Positions 62,157 to 64,000 of a DNA stretch of 64,000 nt are shown here, one piece after another (the stretch's first letter is position 1; every line of letters begins with the position of its first letter). The notes under the pieces are model-generated. The model saw nothing but the letters and a program-made list of their open reading frames with translations, did no database searches and was not told the DNA's origin. Source of the DNA: Paracoccaceae bacterium (GTDB taxonomy: Bacteria > Pseudomonadota > Alphaproteobacteria > Rhodobacterales > Rhodobacteraceae); assembly GCA_026989355.1 (NCBI GenBank), contig JALSJM010000002.1:186001-250000 (forward strand). The letters are read 5' to 3'. Both the position numbers and the translations under genes were made by a program.

Positions 62157-64000
62157 CGAACCGCGCGCTTTTTTTCCACTTGACGCAACTTGCCGAGAAT
62201 CAACGTAAGCGCTGCTGGAGTCATGCCCTCTATTCTTGCAGCCAGCCCCAGAGTTCCCGGCCGAACGGCCTCGAGCTTTGTGCGCAGCTCATTCGAAAGA
62301 CCGCTCAGCGATGAATAATCAAAATCATAAGGAATTACATGCGCTTCATCACGAGCAAGGGCCTCAATATCCCGCTTCTGCCTGTCGATATAATGCATGT
62401 AAAGCGCTTCTTTCTCGATCTGGGCGCGGATATGTTCCGGCACTTCATTCAAGTGCGGGTCAAGTCGCACCATGTCGTCAAATGATACATTCGGGAGGGC
62501 GAGCACGCTGAGCCCGTCACGCCGACTGCCATCCTGACGCACCAAGATACCACAGGCCTGCAGATCACCCGGAGTATATTCCTGCCTCCGAAGAGTGGTT
62601 CTGGCGTTTTGCAGCTGTTCCAGTTTTTTCCCGAACACCCGCCATCTCTCTTCACCCACACAGCCGAATTCCCGTCCCTTTGGTGTCAGGCGCTGGTCGG
62701 CATTGTCCGCCCTCAATGAAAGACGGAATTCGGCCCGTGAGGTAAACATCCTGTATGGTTCGCTCGCACCCCGGGTTACAAGATCATCGATCATGACACC
62801 AATATAGGAATCGGCACGACCAAACCTTATCTCGCCCCGACCCAACGCCTTGCCCACCGCATTGAGGCCAGCCACCAGCCCTTGTGCGGCGGCCTCTTCA
62901 TAACCCGTCGTTCCGTTTATCTGCCCCGCCAGGAAAAGACCGGGAAACTCTTTTGCTTCAAGGGTTTGTCGCAAGGCTCGGGGGTCTACGTAGTCATACT
63001 CGATCGCGTAACCGGGTTGCAATATCCGGGCATTTTCAAGCCCTCTGATCGAATGCACATACTCTTCCTGCACCTCGGCCGGGAGAGATGTTGAAATGCC
63101 GTTCGGATACACGGTGTGATCCTTAAGCCCCTCGGGCTCTAGAAATATCTGATGTGCGTCCTTTTCTGCAAACCGGACGATCTTGTCTTCAATAGACGGG
63201 CAATACCGAGGCCCGACCCCTTCGATCATCCCTCCGTACATGGCTGATGATTCAAGGTTTCGTCGAATGATATCGTGTGTGCGCGTATTCGTGTGCGTGA
63301 TTCCGCAAGAGATCTGCTGCACAAATGGTCGTTCGTGCAGGAACGAAAACATTACCGGATCATCATCTCCTGGCTGGCTTTCCAGAGCACTCCAGTCAAT
63401 TGTTCTCCCATCTAGGCGAGGGGGCGTGCCGGTTTTCAGGCGCCCCAAAGCAAACCCCATATCTTGTATCCGTTCCGCAAGGTGGATCGAGGCCTTGTTC
63501 CCAATTCGGCCTCCTGGTTTGGTCTTGTTACCAATATGGATCATTCCCCGCAGGAATGTTCCGGTTGTCAAAACAACCGCCCCAGCCATGAGTCTGCTTC
63601 CATCGGCCAGCACAACACCACAAACTTGTGCGCCATCCAGCACAAGATCGCCCACCTCCCCCTGAATGATTTCGAGACCCGAGGTCCGGGAAAACTCTTT
63701 TTTCATTACTTCACGATAGAGCCCCCGGTCGGTCTGAGCGCGGGGGCCCTGCACCGCCGGACCCTTGGTTCTGTTCAGCAACCTGAACTGGATCCCCGCT
63801 CTGTCAGCTGCGCGCCCCATTATACCATCAAGCGCATCGATTTCGCGCACAAGATGCCCTTTTCCCAACCCGCCAATAGCAGGATTACAGGACATTACTC
63901 CGATATCGCTACGGGAAAGCGTGATCAGGATCACCCGAGCCCCCATCCGCATAGCAGCGTGGGCAGCTTCGGTGCCGGCGTGACCCCCACCGATCACGAT
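62153..64000 (-). CDS. mnmG: tRNA uridine-5-carboxymethylaminomethyl synthesis enzyme MnmG, 5' end cut off
   Basis: About 615 residues are seen; the gene runs past the right edge, where [27 protein letters not shown] (FAD site) continues, so only about 5-10 N-terminal residues are missing. Other marks: [65 protein letters not shown] and [23 protein letters not shown]. With MnmE it modifies wobble uridines of tRNA. The end overlaps rsmG by 4 nt, as in most alphaproteobacteria. Confidence 0.96.
   Translation of the reverse strand: MVIGGGHAGTEAAHAAMRMGARVILITLSRSDIGVMSCNPAIGGLGKGHLVREIDALDGIMGRAADRAGIQFRLLNRTKGPAVQGPRAQTDRGLYREVMKKEFSRTSGLEIIQGEVGDLVLDGAQVCGVVLADGSRLMAGAVVLTTGTFLRGMIHIGNKTKPGGRIGNKASIHLAERIQDMGFALGRLKTGTPPRLDGRTIDWSALESQPGDDDPVMFSFLHERPFVQQISCGITHTNTRTHDIIRRNLESSAMYGGMIEGVGPRYCPSIEDKIVRFAEKDAHQIFLEPEGLKDHTVYPNGISTSLPAEVQEEYVHSIRGLENARILQPGYAIEYDYVDPRALRQTLEAKEFPGLFLAGQINGTTGYEEAAAQGLVAGLNAVGKALGRGEIRFGRADSYIGVMIDDLVTRGASEPYRMFTSRAEFRLSLRADNADQRLTPKGREFGCVGEERWRVFGKKLEQLQNARTTLRRQEYTPGDLQACGILVRQDGSRRDGLSVLALPNVSFDDMVRLDPHLNEVPEHIRAQIEKEALYMHYIDRQKRDIEALARDEAHVIPYDFDYSSLSGLSNELRTKLEAVRPGTLGLAARIEGMTPAALTLILGKLRQVEKKRAVR

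Noticed and set aside
1-64000. tRNA genes, CRISPR arrays, insertion sequences, prophage
   Set aside because: No cloverleaf-like TTC-box segments, regular spaced repeats, transposase motifs or phage genes were seen by eye; a tRNAscan-SE or CRISPR search could confirm.

Overview
This window looks like chromosomal DNA of an alphaproteobacterium of the Rhodobacteraceae (Roseobacter/Rhodobacter group). The indications are moderately high GC, densely packed genes with many 1-14 nt overlaps, a mnmG-rsmG-parA-parB block with a perfect parS site, a rimP-nusA-ylxR-infB block, a GT14/DUF5928-type glycosyltransferase and a REC-PP2C protein resembling RbaY of Rhodobacter. Species cannot be named from sequence alone. 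I saw no tRNA, rRNA, IS element, prophage or CRISPR array, and no gene-free stretch longer than 300 bases.

Layout. (1) 1-7036: a glycan locus with a sulfotransferase cut off at the left edge, a GT14-type transferase, two tandem GT2 paralogues, galU, cysQ and an ABC-2 polysaccharide-export permease. GalU supplies UDP-glucose; CysQ would remove the PAP left by a sulfotransferase, so the set suggests a sulfated surface glycan. (2) 7070-12515: an SH3 protein, AlkB, dnaK-dnaJ with a textbook alphaproteobacterial RpoH promoter and a long hairpin between the two genes, and radC. (3) 12537-21085: a PBP-OmpA fusion, a membrane-anchored protein, secA, a parvulin PPIase, argJ, mutT and a 45-codon gene preceded by two palindromes. 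(4) 21160-26677: rimP-nusA-ylxR/L7Ae-infB on the minus strand, with a promoter and a terminator-type leader before rimP. (5) 26752-33256: a peptide ABC importer with a fused two-domain ATPase and an upstream proline iminopeptidase.

(6) 33324-49933: ubiG; the operon comF-grxC-nitrilase-marR; a methyltransferase-like protein divergent from comF; hemH; three envelope proteins (two L,D-transpeptidases and a CAP lipoprotein); hslO-nudL-pcnB-rlmD-like on the minus strand; a Nudix protein; a response-regulator phosphatase next to an Hpt protein; ilvA; a membrane protein; argG. (7) 50143-59816: maeB, mutS, grpE, hrcA, rph, rdgB, hemW and a DUF454 protein. (8) 59791-64000: parB, parA, rsmG (carrying parS) and mnmG cut by the right edge, suggesting the right side lies near the replication origin.

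Most of the window is conserved core. The least explained items are the sulfated-glycan set, the 45-codon gene and its palindromes, the regulatory dyads in the dnaK-dnaJ, secA-PPIase and comF gaps, and possible CtrA sites before radC and the REC-PP2C gene.
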